Below, one piece after another: positions 7,997 through 14,353 of a stretch of DNA of 64,000 nucleotides. This DNA comes from Bacillota bacterium. GTDB taxonomy: Bacteria > Bacillota > Clostridia > Christensenellales > SZUA-584. A program made the translations under genes and the position numbers. The notes under the pieces are model-generated. The model was given only the letters and a program-made list of their open reading frames with translations, was not told the DNA's origin and did not search any database. The DNA lies in NCBI GenBank assembly GCA_023412005.1, contig JAEYOE010000010.1, positions 62,001-126,000 on the forward strand, read 5' to 3'. Numbering within the stretch: position 1 is the stretch's first letter; every line of letters begins with the position of its first letter.

Positions 7997-8113
7997 CTAT
8001 TGGTCTTCACTATCAAGCTCATCCTCAGGCTTTTTGCGTAACATCCACTGTGCTGCTATCACACCGAGAAGAACACCAACCACCGAAGCAAACAACCAAA
8101 ACGGCACTGTCAT
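7997..8113 (-). CDS. Small single-pass membrane protein (38 aa)
   Basis: A short frame from ATG 8113 preceded by GGAG 9 bases upstream. It begins MTVPFWLFASVVGVLLGVIA, one hydrophobic helix, followed by QWMLRKKPEDELDSEDQ, a positively then negatively charged tail. Small membrane proteins like this are common in phage early regions. It is too short for family assignment; a second one of similar design lies at 8317-8424. Confidence 0.5.
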   Translation of the reverse strand: MTVPFWLFASVVGVLLGVIAAQWMLRKKPEDELDSEDQ

Positions 8114-8135
8114 TTACGTATCTCCTGAATAAATT

Positions 8136-8241
8136 TGGTGGAGTCTGCGGGTTCGAACCGCGTAGCCCTCTCGCGAACTATCAGGGGTTTCCACAAACCT
8201 GATAGCCTGTGCGGGAAAACACAGTTTCGCTGGCGACCCCA
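8136..8241 (-). ncRNA. Possible tRNA/tmRNA-like structured RNA
   Basis: On the minus strand this segment ends in GCGGTTCGAACCCGCAGAC followed by TCCACCA, which resembles the T-arm and CCA end of a tRNA or tmRNA. GGGGTC at the 5' side (about 8235-8240) can pair with GACTCC next to ACCA, giving a G-U pair at the third position, as in alanine-accepting RNAs. Two hairpins lie between: CTGTG/CACAG, and a long CTATCA..TGATAG arm that continues with GGTTT/AAACC. No normal D-arm or anticodon arm is visible and the T-arm is short by a base, so it is not a standard tRNA. It may be a decayed or unusual RNA. Confidence 0.35.
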
Positions 8242-8316
8242 CGTCGGCAGCTCACCGGCTGCCAGCGTCTAAACACACAATGTGACTGCCCTGATAATCG
8301 TCCTGGGCGCAAGACT

Positions 8317-8424
8317 TTATTTAGAACTTTTATTCAGTAAGTGATCGAAAAGCGCCACACCGAGAGCTGCAATTACCAGGATGGTTACGCTGACGTAGAC
8401 CAGCCAATCAGGCGTTGGGTTCAT
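8317..8424 (-). CDS. Small single-pass membrane protein (35 aa)
   Basis: A short frame from ATG 8424 with AAGGAGGT 10 bases upstream. It begins MNPTPDWLVYVSVTILVIAA with one membrane helix and ends FDHLLNKSSK. Composition and position parallel the 38-residue protein at 7997-8113. Function is unknown. Confidence 0.5.
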   Translation of the reverse strand: MNPTPDWLVYVSVTILVIAALGVALFDHLLNKSSK

Positions 8425-8437
8425 GATTTTGACCTCC

Positions 8438-8650
8438 TTAAATACATGTCATTGCTGTTGGTCTAAAAGTGATTTCTCCGTTGGGCGTGACGTTGAGCCA
8501 ATGCTTGTGGCGATGGCGGTCAAGTAGTGTCACGATAAGATTTCCGTTGTCGTCCAAGCGATAAGGAGCGGGGCTATCAAGCCGCCAGCCTTTTGGTGTT
8601 ACCTTCTCAACGATGAATCTATCGACCGCTGCTTTTTGCTCAATAGTCAT
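8438..8650 (-). CDS. Small phage protein of unknown function
   Basis: A 70-residue protein beginning MTIEQKAAVDRFIVEKVTPK with two histidine/arginine-rich turns (DRHRHKHW) and predicted beta strands after residue 30. No family is recognised. AAGGAGGT lies 8 bases upstream of ATG 8650, and the start overlaps the end of the preceding gene by 11 bases. Confidence 0.55.
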   Translation of the reverse strand: MTIEQKAAVDRFIVEKVTPKGWRLDSPAPYRLDDNGNLIVTLLDRHRHKHWLNVTPNGEITFRPTAMTCI

Positions 8651-8975
8651 GATTTTGACCTCCTTCGCTTTCGCTGCTCATGTACTTTCTAGTGAGTCTC
8701 AAACGAGCTGATCTCAAAAGGCCTATGAGCCCGTTTGCAATGTGGTGGCTGCGTGTATCATCGAATTTGCCGAGCGCGGTGCCCTGAATTGTGCAATTGC
8801 TGTTGTTGGCTGTCTCTTCAAAGCTGTTATGCTTTATGCCGACTACTATCACAGAGTCGAGCTCAAACTCAGATACTTCGCCGCGTTCCTCAACGGTGAC
8901 GCGAACGGCGTCAGATTTAACCCTTTTCTTCATTTCAGCGTTAAATCGATTCATCGCGTAATCGGATTTTCTCAA
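8640..8975 (-). CDS. Phage hypothetical protein
   Basis: A 111-residue protein beginning MRKSDYAMNRFNAEMKKRVK. A central segment (ELDSVIVVGIKHNSFEET) looks beta-rich and the C-terminus is basic (RLRLTRKY). The ATG at 8975 overlaps the stop of the excisionase-like gene by four bases. I do not recognise a family; position suggests an early gene under the Cro/CI switch. Confidence 0.55.
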   Translation of the reverse strand: MRKSDYAMNRFNAEMKKRVKSDAVRVTVEERGEVSEFELDSVIVVGIKHNSFEETANNSNCTIQGTALGKFDDTRSHHIANGLIGLLRSARLRLTRKYMSSESEGGQNHDY

Positions 8976-9154
8976 GCGCTCATCTCCTTGACCTCGTTTT
9001 CGTTTATGAACTGGTCAACCCACTCGGGCCGGATAGCCCACTTGTTACCGATCTTAGCGGCCCTGAGCTTGCCCCGGTTGATATACTCATATACTGTGCG
9101 CGGCGTGATGTTTAAAGCTTTGGCCGTGTCTTCAACCGAATAGACTGTTGGCAT
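8972..9154 (-). CDS. Excisionase-family DNA-binding protein (MerR-like winged HTH)
   Basis: This 60-residue protein has the full excisionase/HTH_17 signature: VYSVEDTAKALNITPRTVYE, then YINRGKLRAAKIGNKWAIRP. GGAGG lies 7 bases before ATG 9154. It is the second gene of the leftward operon after the Cro-like gene. It could be the directionality factor for the integrase or a local early regulator; its distance from the integrase favours the second slightly. Confidence 0.8.
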   Translation of the reverse strand: MPTVYSVEDTAKALNITPRTVYEYINRGKLRAAKIGNKWAIRPEWVDQFINENEVKEMSA

Positions 9155-9166
9155 CGTGGTCCCTCC

Positions 9167-9394
9167 TTAAGCGCTTTTTCCGAAAAACTTGACAAGGCTT
9201 TCGGTCTCTGAAAGCCCGAGCGCTTCACCGATCTGAATAGCCAGCTCTGGACCAGGCCTGCTCGTACCCTTCTCAAGATAGCGAATGTAGTTATCGGTCA
9301 CGCCGACCGCGTCGGCAAGGTCTTTGGGCTCAGCCATGCCATTTTGCTTTCGCAACTCCGTCAGCCACGGCCTCGGTGTGAACGTACGTTTCAA
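9167..9394 (-). CDS. Cro-like XRE repressor
   Basis: A 75-residue XRE-family protein with a clear helix-turn-helix: MAEPKDLADAVGVTDNYIRY then LEKGTSRPGPELAIQIGEAL. It starts at TTG 9394, eight bases after AGGAGGGG; no ATG in a suitable place exists. It is the first gene read from the leftward promoter of the switch region, the Cro position. It should bind operators in 9395-9542 and limit repressor synthesis. Confidence 0.78.
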   Translation of the reverse strand: MKRTFTPRPWLTELRKQNGMAEPKDLADAVGVTDNYIRYLEKGTSRPGPELAIQIGEALGLSETESLVKFFGKSA

Positions 9395-9470
9395 GGTTTT
9401 CCCCTCCTCGGTTTATTGCTTCCAAAAGTAATGTGTGGTACACTATGAACAAATTGTTTATTATGTGTGT

Positions 9471-9499
9471 AGTATAATTCAGTTTCTGAATTGTGTCAA
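9471..9499 (-). promoter_or_regulatory. Leftward early promoter with operator in spacer
   Basis: On the minus strand TTGACA (9494-9499) and TATACT (9471-9476) are separated by exactly 17 bases, a near-perfect sigma-A promoter reading into the Cro-like gene. The spacer holds the inverted repeat TTCAGTTTCTGAA (9478-9490). A repressor bound there would block RNA polymerase directly. Confidence 0.85.
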
Positions 9500-9522
9500 C
9501 AGTTTTGTTACAGTTTCTGAAA
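9478..9522. promoter_or_regulatory. Candidate phage repressor operators
   Basis: The 11-base core CAGTTTCTGAA occurs at 9480-9490 and 9511-9521, spaced 31 bases, about three helical turns. The first copy extends to the symmetric TTCAGTTTCTGAA. A further small inverted repeat GTGT-GGT-ACAC lies at 9433-9443. A plus-strand TATAAT at 9473-9478 may serve the repressor gene; its -35 is poor. Confidence 0.6.
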
Positions 9523-9542
9523 TTATTTTTTGAGGTTGCCTT

Positions 9543-9869
9543 GTGGATACGGTCGATAGAATTTTTGATTTAATCAAAGAGAATAAGACAACAGCAAAAG
9601 AGGTCGCTACGGCCACAGGTTTAGCGCCGAGTAACTTTACAGAATGGAAAAAGGGCAATAATAAACCCGGCTATGGGGCAATCGTGAAAATAGCCGACTA
9701 TTTCGGGGTCTCTACTGATTATCTGCTTGGAAATTCAGAAACCAAAACAACTGAATCAGCTGCCGCATCATCGACGACACCTTATGACGACCTTCCGCCC
9801 GAGGCAATTCAAGAGTTAAATAACTATCGGGAATATCTTAAGCAGAAATACGGTAAAAAAGATAAATAA
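9543..9869 (+). CDS. CI-like XRE repressor
   Basis: A 108-residue protein with an N-terminal XRE helix-turn-helix (KEVATATGLAPSNFTEWKKG, then IVKIADYFGVSTDYLLG) and a short acidic, proline-containing C-terminus. The start is GTG 9543 with GAGG seven bases upstream. There is no S24 peptidase domain, so it is not a LexA-like self-cleaving repressor. An ImmA-like peptidase gene about 1.2 kb downstream could inactivate it, as in ICEBs1-type systems; that link is inferred. Confidence 0.8.
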   Translation: MDTVDRIFDLIKENKTTAKEVATATGLAPSNFTEWKKGNNKPGYGAIVKIADYFGVSTDYLLGNSETKTTESAAASSTTPYDDLPPEAIQELNNYREYLKQKYGKKDK

Positions 9870-9879
9870 GGGGTAGTGT

Positions 9880-10380
9880 ATGATTTGTCCTAATTGTGGG
9901 AGCAAAGACGTTATCGTTCAGGCCGTCGCCGAGAATAAAAAGCGCGGGTGTTTAGGTGCTTGTTTGTGGATTCTGTTGGCCATCCTCACAATCGGCGCAA
10001 TTATCTGGATCCCGATACTTATGCGTAAGAGCAGCAAGGTGAGATCATGGGCTGTCTGCCAACGGTGTGGCAACCGCTGGGTCATAAACAAACCGATGAA
10101 GAATATAACTGAGCACAATTTCTCAGAACCGCAATTTGACACGCTGGCACCGAACGCGCAATCTGTACTTGAATCGGTGCTTAAGCAGGCTGTAGAGGTT
10201 AGCGAAAAAGAAAAGGATTGGCAGATCACAAAGGCCGGCCTTAAATACACGATCAAATCAAAAGTTCTCATAGACGGAAGTCACAAAGACATACACATGG
10301 AACTAGAATTCGATGATGACACCTATCAGGATTTTAATGTTCCACTTTTACAGCTTGACGGCAATCAAATAAATTTATAA
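9880..10380 (+). CDS. Zinc-ribbon membrane protein, prophage accessory gene
   Basis: A 166-residue protein. An N-terminal zinc ribbon is split by a membrane segment: CPNCGS at residues 3-8, hydrophobic helix ACLWILLAILTIGAIIWIPI near 27-46, then CQRCGNRW near 61. The C-terminal 90 residues are soluble and acidic. AGGGG lies 6 bases upstream of ATG 9880, and the gene follows the repressor by ten bases, so both are probably expressed in the lysogen. A role in host phenotype or superinfection exclusion is possible but unproven. Confidence 0.6.
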   Translation: MICPNCGSKDVIVQAVAENKKRGCLGACLWILLAILTIGAIIWIPILMRKSSKVRSWAVCQRCGNRWVINKPMKNITEHNFSEPQFDTLAPNAQSVLESVLKQAVEVSEKEKDWQITKAGLKYTIKSKVLIDGSHKDIHMELEFDDDTYQDFNVPLLQLDGNQINL

Positions 10381-10449
10381 CATCCTCGTCTGCATCTTTG
10401 ACCACTCCGAGTACAGCAGCATAGTACTTTAGTTTTAGGGGTATTTAAG

Positions 10450-10914
10450 ATGAACAAACCTTGGTACAAATCGGGTTGGGCTCTTCTTGCCGCCGCTGTT
10501 GTTATTTTCATTGCACTGAGCGGCGCATTTGGTGGTGAAGCAGATAAAGCCGGTAATCGGCCCTATAACACGGCCCCTATCGCTTCTAATGCTGTCGAGG
10601 GGATATCAATTGCGGCAGCCGTACACACACCAGAACCAACACTTGAACCTATTTCTACAACTAATCCTGAACCAATTATTATTCCGACGGCAGATCCTAC
10701 TCAGGAACCCACCATAGCACCGACCGCTGAGCCGTTTGTTGAGGCTGTTGTTATTGACGAACCACAATCGCAAACAGTTTATGTTACAAGAACCGGGGAG
10801 AAATATCACCGAGACGGGTGTCAGTACCTTAGGAAGAGCCAAATCCCGACGTCTCTTGACGACGCAATCGCAAGCGGCTACACACCGTGCTCTAAGTGCC
10901 ATCCTCCACGATGA
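10450..10914 (+). CDS. Membrane-anchored protein with C-terminal Cys/His metal-binding domain, prophage accessory gene
   Basis: A 154-residue protein: an N-terminal hydrophobic helix (ALLAAAVVIFIALSGAFGG), a Pro/Thr/Glu-rich linker of about 60 residues, and a C-terminal domain YVTRTGEKYHRDGCQYL...GYTPCSKCHPP. The H-x3-C...C-x2-C spacing is like the small zinc domain found at the ends of many secreted Firmicute nucleases and surface proteins. It is in the lysogenic transcript direction between the repressor and the ImmA-like gene. Function unknown. Confidence 0.6.
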   Translation: MNKPWYKSGWALLAAAVVIFIALSGAFGGEADKAGNRPYNTAPIASNAVEGISIAAAVHTPEPTLEPISTTNPEPIIIPTADPTQEPTIAPTAEPFVEAVVIDEPQSQTVYVTRTGEKYHRDGCQYLRKSQIPTSLDDAIASGYTPCSKCHPPR

Positions 10915-10957
10915 TTGCAAATACAAAATAAAAACGGTCGGCGTCTTCAAAATGTCC

Positions 10958-10986
10958 TTGATTTGGTACAGTAGTCATATTATAAT
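10958..10986 (+). promoter_or_regulatory. Sigma-A-type promoter for the ImmA-integrase operon
   Basis: TTGATT (10958-10963) and TATAAT (10981-10986) with a 17-base spacer lie 41 bases before the ImmA-like start codon. The three downstream genes overlap one another, so this promoter probably drives all of them. Confidence 0.75.
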
Positions 10987-11027
10987 ACCCTCACAACAGA
11001 ACACGCGTTCGATTGAGGTATACAGAT

Positions 11028-11492
11028 ATGACGCTTTACGAGCATCTTGAGCAATCAGCACATGATCTTGACATTATACTGCTCGCCCGCCCCTTGCCCG
11101 TTGATGGGCTCTATTTTGCCACTCCTGACTTCACATCGATCACGCTTAACTCTGAGCTTGAAACGACCTGCGCCCGCTGTTGTGTGTTGGCTGAAGAGCT
11201 GGGACACCACCACACACAGCCGCCCGATCTTTTCACCTCACCAAAAACAACTCAAGACCGTTATGAGCGTCTAGCCTCCCAGTGGGCGGCTAATGCTCTT
11301 GTGCCGCTTTGCGCGCTTGTGCGCGCATGGCAGCGCGGCATCCGCAGTTCGTGGGAGCTAGCCGAGTACCTTAACGTGACAGAGCCCTTTATCTGCAAAG
11401 CTATCAGTCTATTAGAGCAGCGATACGGCCCTGTTGCCCGCTGCGGTGAATACCGCATACATTTTAGGCCCATGGAGGTAACTGTATCATGA
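11028..11492 (+). CDS. ImmA/IrrE-like metallopeptidase
   Basis: A 154-residue protein. The motif VLAEELGHHHTQPPDLF near residues 55-70 matches the zinc-binding helix of the ImmA/IrrE (DUF955) family. In ICEBs1 and related phages these enzymes cleave a CI-like repressor to trigger induction. The start is ATG 11028 with GAGG nine bases upstream; the in-frame TTG at 11013 sits before this ribosome site. The C-terminal half (WELAEYLNVTEPFICKAISL) has a helix-turn-helix-like look. Confidence 0.82.
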   Translation: MTLYEHLEQSAHDLDIILLARPLPVDGLYFATPDFTSITLNSELETTCARCCVLAEELGHHHTQPPDLFTSPKTTQDRYERLASQWAANALVPLCALVRAWQRGIRSSWELAEYLNVTEPFICKAISLLEQRYGPVARCGEYRIHFRPMEVTVS

Positions 11493-11758
11493 AAGAAAAA
11501 GGCAAAGTTATACCGGCACCGAGAAAAGAGAACACTGTCAACATCGCCGAGACGCCCGGTGCGGGGATCTCGTTTTGCGTAGGCGTTCAGGAAAACGAAT
11601 ACATTACCAGCGCCGAAGCCGCAAAGATGCTCGGCCTATCGAAAGAACGAACAGAAACGCTTATAGCACAGCGCGGCATCAGAAAACATTTTGAAGTTGA
11701 GAGTAAATATTTACTGCTAAAGAGCGATATCGAGAAGGTACGCCATGGCATCAATTAA
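11489..11758 (+). CDS. Small helix-turn-helix protein upstream of integrase
   Basis: An 89-residue protein. After a basic, probably flexible N-terminus of about 35 residues, YITSAEAAKMLGLSKERTET looks like an excisionase-type helix-turn-helix. It overlaps the ImmA-like gene by four bases and the integrase by 14. The position directly before the integrase makes it a candidate recombination directionality factor; the MerR-like protein at 8972-9154 is the alternative. Confidence 0.6.
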   Translation: MKEKGKVIPAPRKENTVNIAETPGAGISFCVGVQENEYITSAEAAKMLGLSKERTETLIAQRGIRKHFEVESKYLLLKSDIEKVRHGIN

Positions 11759-12836
11759 TAAATACAAGACGCCGACCGGAGAACTCAGATATCGTGTGAT
11801 CTGGCGCGATCCATCCGGTAAACAAAAATCAAAATCGTTTGATCGATACAAACGTGCGGCCGACTTCATGTCGAAGCTCGAGCACGAGTTGCGCGAGGGC
11901 AGCTATGTGGAACCGTCCAGAATCACAGTGCGCAAATTCCTGGACTCGTGGATTGAGATACATAGCGCAAATCTCCAACATAAAACTATTCAGGGGTATA
12001 AATATAATATAGGCCACATTAACAGCGTAATCGGCGATAAGTACCTTCAAGTGCTCACCCCGGGTGATATTGAGATGATGTACAAAGCCCTGTCAAAGTT
12101 GTCTGGGAAGTATTTGCAGGAAATCCACGCGACTCTCAGTCTGGCGCTTAAGCACGCTGTCAAAACCCGCTTGCTAAATAACAACCCTTGCGATGTTGTC
12201 GACCGGCCCAAGCGAGTGAAGTTTCAGGCAAACTTTATTGAGCCCGCAGACGTGGAGAAATATCTCGACCAATTTCGCAATTGCTGGATGTTCCCCGCCG
12301 TTGCGCTGAGCCTGTTCTGCGGCCTGCGCCGCGGCGAGCTGCTGGCTTTGCGCTGGGAAGATATCCGGTTCAAGTCCAATGAGATCTTTGTGCGGCACTC
12401 CATGGAAGAGCAGGACGGCGAGAAGGTTCTGAAATCACCGAAGAGCGGAAAGATGCGCATCGTGCCCATGGCGGCCGGCACGACGAACATCATTAAGCAG
12501 CACCGCAAGAAACAAATCGAGCTGCAGCTGTTACTCGGGGAAGATTATCACGAGAGTAATTTCGTGATCACAGAGGACAACGGGACGCGCCCAGCGCTGT
12601 CGTATTTATCACGCGCTTTTAATCGGCGCATAAAGCGCTCAGGACTTCCTCACGTTCGCCTTCACGATCTGAGGCACACAGCAGCCAGCCTCATGTTGCT
12701 CGAGGGCGTCGACCTTAAAACGGTTTCTGAAATACTCGGCCATAGCAGCATCACAATCACCGCCGATATATACGCGCACGTATTTAATGAGTCGCGCAAA
12801 AAGGCTGCTGAAAGTCTCGAAAAATATATAAAATGA
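11745..12836 (+). CDS. int: Phage tyrosine integrase
   Basis: A 363-residue site-specific recombinase with the usual three-part layout: an N-terminal arm-binding domain (about 1-55, TPTGELRYRVIWRDPSGKQK), a SAM-like core-binding domain (about 60-145) and a catalytic domain from about 165. Active-site residues are visible as LFCGLRRGELLALRWED (Arg I), HDLRHTAASLML (His-x-x-Arg), and LGHSSITITADIYAHV (His and the nucleophilic Tyr). It is the last rightward phage gene and ends 109 bases before the 3' end of tRNA-Met, the usual position of an integrase next to its attachment site. Confidence 0.95.
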   Translation: MASINKYKTPTGELRYRVIWRDPSGKQKSKSFDRYKRAADFMSKLEHELREGSYVEPSRITVRKFLDSWIEIHSANLQHKTIQGYKYNIGHINSVIGDKYLQVLTPGDIEMMYKALSKLSGKYLQEIHATLSLALKHAVKTRLLNNNPCDVVDRPKRVKFQANFIEPADVEKYLDQFRNCWMFPAVALSLFCGLRRGELLALRWEDIRFKSNEIFVRHSMEEQDGEKVLKSPKSGKMRIVPMAAGTTNIIKQHRKKQIELQLLLGEDYHESNFVITEDNGTRPALSYLSRAFNRRIKRSGLPHVRLHDLRHTAASLMLLEGVDLKTVSEILGHSSITITADIYAHVFNESRKKAAESLEKYIK

Positions 12837-12915
12837 AGTCTGATGTTGCATTTTTGCTGCATTTGGTTGTTTGGACGGTATAAAAATGACCGCTATAATT
12901 TCAGACAGAAAACAA

Positions 12916-12941
12916 AAAAGCCCTTTATATAGGGCTTTTCT
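12916..12941. terminator. Bidirectional rho-independent terminator
   Basis: AAAAGCCCT (12916-12924) pairs with AGGGCTTTT (12931-12939), with T-runs on both strands. It can end the integrase transcript from the left and the tRNA transcript from the right. Confidence 0.85.
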
Positions 12942-12944
12942 TAT

Positions 12945-13021
12945 TGGTAGCGGCGACTGGATTCGAACCAGTGACCCTCCGGGTATGAACCGAATGCTCT
13001 AGCCAGCTGAGCCACGCCGCC
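12945..13021 (-). tRNA. tRNA-Met (CAT), elongator
   Basis: The 77-base minus-strand sequence folds into a complete cloverleaf: acceptor GGCGGCG/CGCCGCT with a terminal G-U, D-stem GCTC/GAGC, anticodon loop TTCATAC, T-loop TTCGAAT and an encoded CCA. The G1-U72 end and lack of a C1-A72 mismatch separate it from the initiator. It is the downstream member of a two-tRNA operon and its 3' end faces the prophage integrase. Confidence 0.93.
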
Positions 13022-13063
13022 ATATTGTTGACCCGACTGAATATCATCCAATCGGGTCTATAG

Positions 13064-13140
<77 letters not shown>

Positions 13141-13158
13141 TCAACGAGCGCAAGAAGT

Positions 13159-13187
13159 ATTCTATATCAAAACGCTCGGTTCGTCAA
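13159..13187 (-). promoter_or_regulatory. Promoter of the tRNA operon
   Basis: On the minus strand TTGACG (13182-13187) and TAGAAT (13159-13164) are 17 bases apart and lie 19 bases before the tRNA-fMet 5' end. Confidence 0.85.
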
Positions 13188-13258
13188 CCGTTTTTTATAG
13201 CGATTTTTCGCGAGCTTTTTTATGGCGGCGCTTTTCCCCTTATCTAGGCACCATCCTC

Positions 13259-13723
13259 TTAAAACGTCATCTCCGCCAAATGATCAATCCCTTTATACTC
13301 TTTCACAACAACTGATTTGATGCCCTGCCTGATCTCGGGGCAAACGTGCGTGATACACATTTGTGCAGCGCCGCCTATGCTTTTGCAGTTGTCCTCAATC
13401 AGCACATCCGGCTTCACCGTTTCCACAATATGCTTATAGCTTTCCCCTTTGCCGCGGTAATACAGCCTTTCTCCGGGCAGCTCAAACCTCTTCAGTAAAT
13501 CGATCATAACGGCGGTGCCGCGCCGTTTTCGCGATGTGCAATAGCAGATGTTCATCCCCTGCGCATACCAGCGTTTGATGATATCCACACAGCGGCCAAT
13601 CGGCACATAATTTTGAAAGCTGAACAAGAACCACTTTGATTTCGGTTTCAAAATCGTTCCTTCCAAGAATATCATGATTGTTTTGCCGCTGTGGTTTGTT
13701 TCTGACAAATTAAAATAAGCCAA
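13259..13723 (-). CDS. Hypothetical protein, possibly HAD-like
   Basis: A 154-residue protein. The pattern MIFLEGTILKP near the N-terminus, ICYCTSRKRRGTAVMIDLL in the middle and KPDVLIEDNCKSIGG near residue 105 recalls the motif order of small HAD-type phosphatases. However, the nucleophile Asp expected in motif I is replaced (FLEGT), so activity is doubtful. The TTG start at 13723 is chosen because GGAGGGG lies 8-9 bases upstream. It lies 15 bases after the C39-like gene in the same operon. Confidence 0.5.
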   Translation of the reverse strand: MAYFNLSETNHSGKTIMIFLEGTILKPKSKWFLFSFQNYVPIGRCVDIIKRWYAQGMNICYCTSRKRRGTAVMIDLLKRFELPGERLYYRGKGESYKHIVETVKPDVLIEDNCKSIGGAAQMCITHVCPEIRQGIKSVVVKEYKGIDHLAEMTF

Positions 13724-13738
13724 AGCTGCTCCCCTCCG

Positions 13739-14353
13739 TCACTCCGGATAAAAATACACAATGCCCGCTTCATACGGCTTTTGCTGATGCCAAACCAGCT
13801 CAAAAGGCAGCTCAAACTCGCCGCCGTAGGTCGATACATACACCGACTTTGTCTCAGCGTCCACACCCGTCACCGCCATCCAGTGCCAGTGAAAATCGCT
13901 GATCTCTTTGGACGGGTTTTTCAGTATCAGCAGCGCGGGCATATAATTATGCTCCACGGCCTTTTGCAGATAACCAAACGCATTAACCATAGAGAGGCTG
14001 CGGCTCACCACCTGCGGCACAAGCTTAACACCCATCTTTTTGGCATATGCCGCTGTGCCCGAAGCAAACCTTGCCGTGCTTTTGAGGCCCATGGGCCCCG
14101 GCTTCACAAACGGCCTAATTCTGTTCATGTGCGCGGTGAAATCCTGCTTCGTTGCGGGCAGCGGGAAAGGGTACAACGGTCTACAGGTTTTTGGAAAAGC
14201 CGCCGCCATATGCATCGTGATCATCGCTGCTGTTGTGGGCCCGCAGCCAGACAGGCTGTGCCACGGTTTTTCAAACCAACGCTGATCCGCGCCGAAATAT
14301 TCCGTGCCGCCGTCAAATATCTTAACTGTCCGTAAGTCGATCGTCTGTTTCAT
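13739..14353 (-). CDS. C39-like cysteine peptidase
   Basis: A 204-residue protein. The motif LSGCGPTTAAMITMHMA near residue 35 is the catalytic Cys region of the peptidase C39-like (C39_2) family, and HWHWMAVTGVD near 160 gives the His. There is no obvious signal peptide, and no bacteriocin precursor is visible nearby. The start is ATG 14353 with GAGG at -5; a further ATG 12 bases upstream contains that site. It overlaps the end of the EamA transporter gene by 32 bases. Confidence 0.7.
   Translation of the reverse strand: MKQTIDLRTVKIFDGGTEYFGADQRWFEKPWHSLSGCGPTTAAMITMHMAAAFPKTCRPLYPFPLPATKQDFTAHMNRIRPFVKPGPMGLKSTARFASGTAAYAKKMGVKLVPQVVSRSLSMVNAFGYLQKAVEHNYMPALLILKNPSKEISDFHWHWMAVTGVDAETKSVYVSTYGGEFELPFELVWHQQKPYEAGIVYFYPE

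Noticed and set aside
12945..13021. tRNA-Ile2 (CAT) instead of tRNA-Met
   Set aside because: The acceptor and T-arm match elongator tRNA-Met of Clostridia; tRNA-Ile2 usually starts GGGCC or GGACC with a different D-arm.
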